Below are positions 61,800 through 64,000 of a DNA stretch of 64,000 nt, piece after piece (position 1 is the stretch's first letter; each line of letters opens with the position of its first letter). This DNA is from Ochotona curzoniae (lineage: Eukaryota > Chordata > Mammalia > Lagomorpha > Ochotonidae). The notes beneath the pieces are model-generated. The model made no database searches. It saw only the letters and a program-made list of their open reading frames with translations, and was not told where the DNA came from. Both the position numbers and the translations under genes were made by a program. The stretch spans positions 37,766,501 to 37,830,500 of the forward strand of contig NW_024465885.1 in the NCBI RefSeq assembly GCF_017591425.1, given 5' to 3'.

Positions 61800-63675
61800 A
61801 TAATAGATCAAGGGATACCATATTAAGATATAAGGGAACTCTGTAAGATACTCCTAGGGCAGAGGAAGAGTATCTAAGAAAAACTGATTCTTAAAGGCTT
61901 CACACTGGAATGGGGTGGATCAGGCTCTGGAGAGCCGAGGAGTTTGCTGGTTTGGCTGGAAGTCGTTGGAGATAACACACCAGCAAGAGGCAGTTTTCTG
62001 GAGAGCAGGTGCCCAGCAACAAGAGCTTGGGTACACAGAGAGGGTGGGCGCCATCTGTACCAGAAGCGTTTGATTCTGAACATGTAGGAGCTCAGTGGTG
62101 TTTCTGACATCCTGTAGGCTCCAAGGGCACCTAATGAGGGCATGGAGTCTGCACAGAACCTTCTGCCAAACCAAGGGCCATGGAGTGAACTGGCTGCCTG
62201 AGTGGGCAGCAGCAGGCTCTTATGAGATGGATGCATTACGACTTTGGTCTCCATGGTTGGAGAGCTTAGGAAAGGGGTTCAGGCTAGAGCAGTGAGGTGA
62301 CCACAAGATCTTGACTTCCCGGAAGTTAGCTCCACTGGGTGGGAGGCCAATGCCTGTGGGATGCCAGCTTCCTCTTCAGGCCCCACGTACAGCAGACTGT
62401 GAAGGTGTGATGGCACGGTCACCTCTTAGCAGAAAGGTTTAAAGCAATTCTGTGTAGTATCACACAGCATATACTGAAGGGTGAACTTTCAATGAAGAAA
62501 CAAGAAATCAGTAACTGCTGTGGAAATGTTAGAAAATTCGCTTTGTCATTCTATTTCTGATATCCCACAGGAATTTCAAAGTATAACTTTCCAATTCACT
62601 ACATCTCTCTTCAGGAATTATTTCCACAATTTTTAGAAAATCTCAGTGCCACATTGAGGAGTATTTTTACTTCCTCTTTTTTAAAAATTATTTTTATTAT
62701 GTTCTTTGATACATTTTTATAGATATAGGTTTTCATCCTCTTCCTCCCCTGTTCCCCTCCAACCTTCCCCCTCCCATTATTACACTAGTGTAGGCCTTTA
62801 ATAATAGTTACAAGTTTAACATGTACTTTCTCTCCCTTTCTCGTCACTTACTCTATTTCTGCCTGATTTTCTTTGCTGCATTTTGCAATTTTTTAAATGG
62901 GCTTCTTCCCTTTTATCTTGGGGAATATTGAACATATTTATTTCCAACTAGCTTTGAGTTGCTGTATCATATACAGTGACATTTCAGTGTCTCTCCGCCT
63001 CCATCACACAGGAGTAAGCTGAGCTCCACCCTACTACAGCCTAGAGGGAGCCCGCTTCTGACCCCCAACCACGTGAGCCCTTGCAGGTGTGTGATTTTGA
63101 AATTAAACTCTCATCCTTGACTTCAGCTCTGACCTCTGGTTTACTCCTTTTCTATTGGGTCATGGAGAAATTGATAATATTATTGAATCATGCAACTTTC
63201 AATTAAAAATGTTATTCTTCTCTGTGTGTGGGTTATTTAGTGAGTGCGTTGCAATATAATGCTGAAGCGTTGTACCTGTGAAATGATTGTATGCTAGGCT
63301 GCCTGACCCCTGAAACTGCGTGATCATTGTCTCTGTTGAGATAATTTTTACTGCCCTGGGAGTGGTTAACACTGGTGAAGAGGGTTTTTTGGTATGCTTT
63401 GTGTTTTAACTTTCTTGAAGTTATAAGGTAGCTTCTAATTTACCAAGAAACTTTTTGTAAACATAGTATTTGGAATCTCTTACTTGTTGTAAGGTCGAAT
63501 CTGCTTTCATGCTAAGATTATGTCAGCTATTTTCATCATCTGGTGGCCATCATTATTTCAACAATGTACACCTGAAATAACTTTAAAGTATTTCAACGTA
63601 AACTGAAAAATCACAGGAGCACAATTTTTCATTTTAGTATCCTGGATTTTTCATCCTAGTATCCTGGTGTAAGAA
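61800..63675. other. Unassigned, GC-rich block then AT-rich sequence
   Basis: 61.9-62.42 kb is GC-rich with a 126-codon minus-strand ORF of no recognised family. 62.69-62.8 kb (pyrimidine-rich after a TTATTTTTATTATG run) may be the antisense tail of an L1. 63.0-63.17 kb ends ATTAAACTCTCATCC...GACTTCAGCTCTGACC, which resembles an LTR U5 but lacks defined ends. Confidence 0.35.
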
Positions 63676-63679
63676 TTGG

Positions 63680-63770
63680 AAATCCAAAGTTCTAATCTCA
63701 GATGAGCCATTTATTAGCTATATAATTGTGAGCTTCTTTAACTCTTCATGTAAAAAAGAAAGCTATTTTC
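63680..63770 (+). repeat. MIR fragment
   Basis: AAAGTTCTAATCTCAGATGAGCC, ATTTATTAGCTATATAATTGTGAGC and TTCTTTAACTCTTCATG match the MIR B-box to core order (TGGCTCTGCCACTTACTAGCTGTGTGACC). Confidence 0.55.
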
Positions 63771-64000
63771 TGTCTCTACAGTTTGGACTAATTCTTGCCC
63801 TTATTTCAAGCTGTGAAATACCCAAAGAAAAAGGGAAGGCAACAGCATTTCAGGATCCCCACTCAGAAACACATCACCTGTTCTCTGGACACACGGCCTT
63901 GTCTGATCCCAGCAATCAACCTGAGAGAAGACATTCTTCTCCTCACATTAAGGAAGCCAGGGACTTGATCAGTCATTTGTAATGAAACAGAAAATAAAGC

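Overview
This is a vertebrate nuclear genomic window and almost certainly lagomorph. About thirty copies of one tRNA-derived SINE (the lagomorph C-repeat, CSINE) lie on both strands. The youngest copies carry the head variant with CCTCGCCTTGCA and GGTTCTAATCCCGG, which I associate with pika (Ochotona) rather than rabbit. The genus is inference from memory of repeat consensus sequences; the lagomorph assignment is firmer. AT-rich composition, short spurious ORFs, MIR remnants and layered L1 fragments fit a mammalian intron or intergenic landscape. There are no prokaryotic-type operons.

One protein-coding gene is recognisable. CYYR1 (cysteine and tyrosine rich 1) lies on the minus strand. Its last coding exon is at 7339-7472 and the preceding exon at 18965-19122, both with canonical splice sites and matching phase. 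The first 7.3 kb is 3' UTR and downstream intergenic DNA, 7473-18964 is the last intron (11.5 kb), and 19123-64000 is the 3' part of a very long preceding intron. I did not find the exons encoding the signal peptide and the cysteine-rich ectodomain; they should lie beyond position 64000. By human gene order the locus should correspond to the APP - CYYR1 - ADAMTS1/ADAMTS5 region of human 21q21.3.

The rest is mostly transposon archaeology. Old and young CSINEs are scattered throughout, several with target-site duplications (TSDs). L1 pieces include old antisense 3' ends (24.2-26.0 kb, 31.3-32.2 kb, 59.9-60.5 kb), a 5'-end-bearing element with promoter-like tandem monomers, ORF1 and ORF2 remnants (26.4-28.9 kb), and a 5'-truncated insertion with a 13-bp TSD (56.8-57.3 kb). 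Two solo LTRs are defined at base resolution: 22720-23055, inserted in an L1 3' end with 6-bp TSD CCTAGG, and 46849-47210, inserted in an old SINE with 5-bp TSD GGAGC. A MaLR-like LTR sits beside the second one. Simple-sequence features include a 179-nt uninterrupted purine tract (43448-43626) and a roughly 390-bp AT-rich expansion (52.94-53.33 kb).

The best candidates for something undescribed are the two solo LTRs, an exon-like plus-strand arrangement downstream of CYYR1 (acceptor, 228-nt open exon, donor, second acceptor, AATAAA; 1326-2481) that could be a lineage-specific non-coding transcript, and several GC-richer blocks I could not assign. No CRISPR, tRNA or rRNA gene, or complete intronless gene was found.
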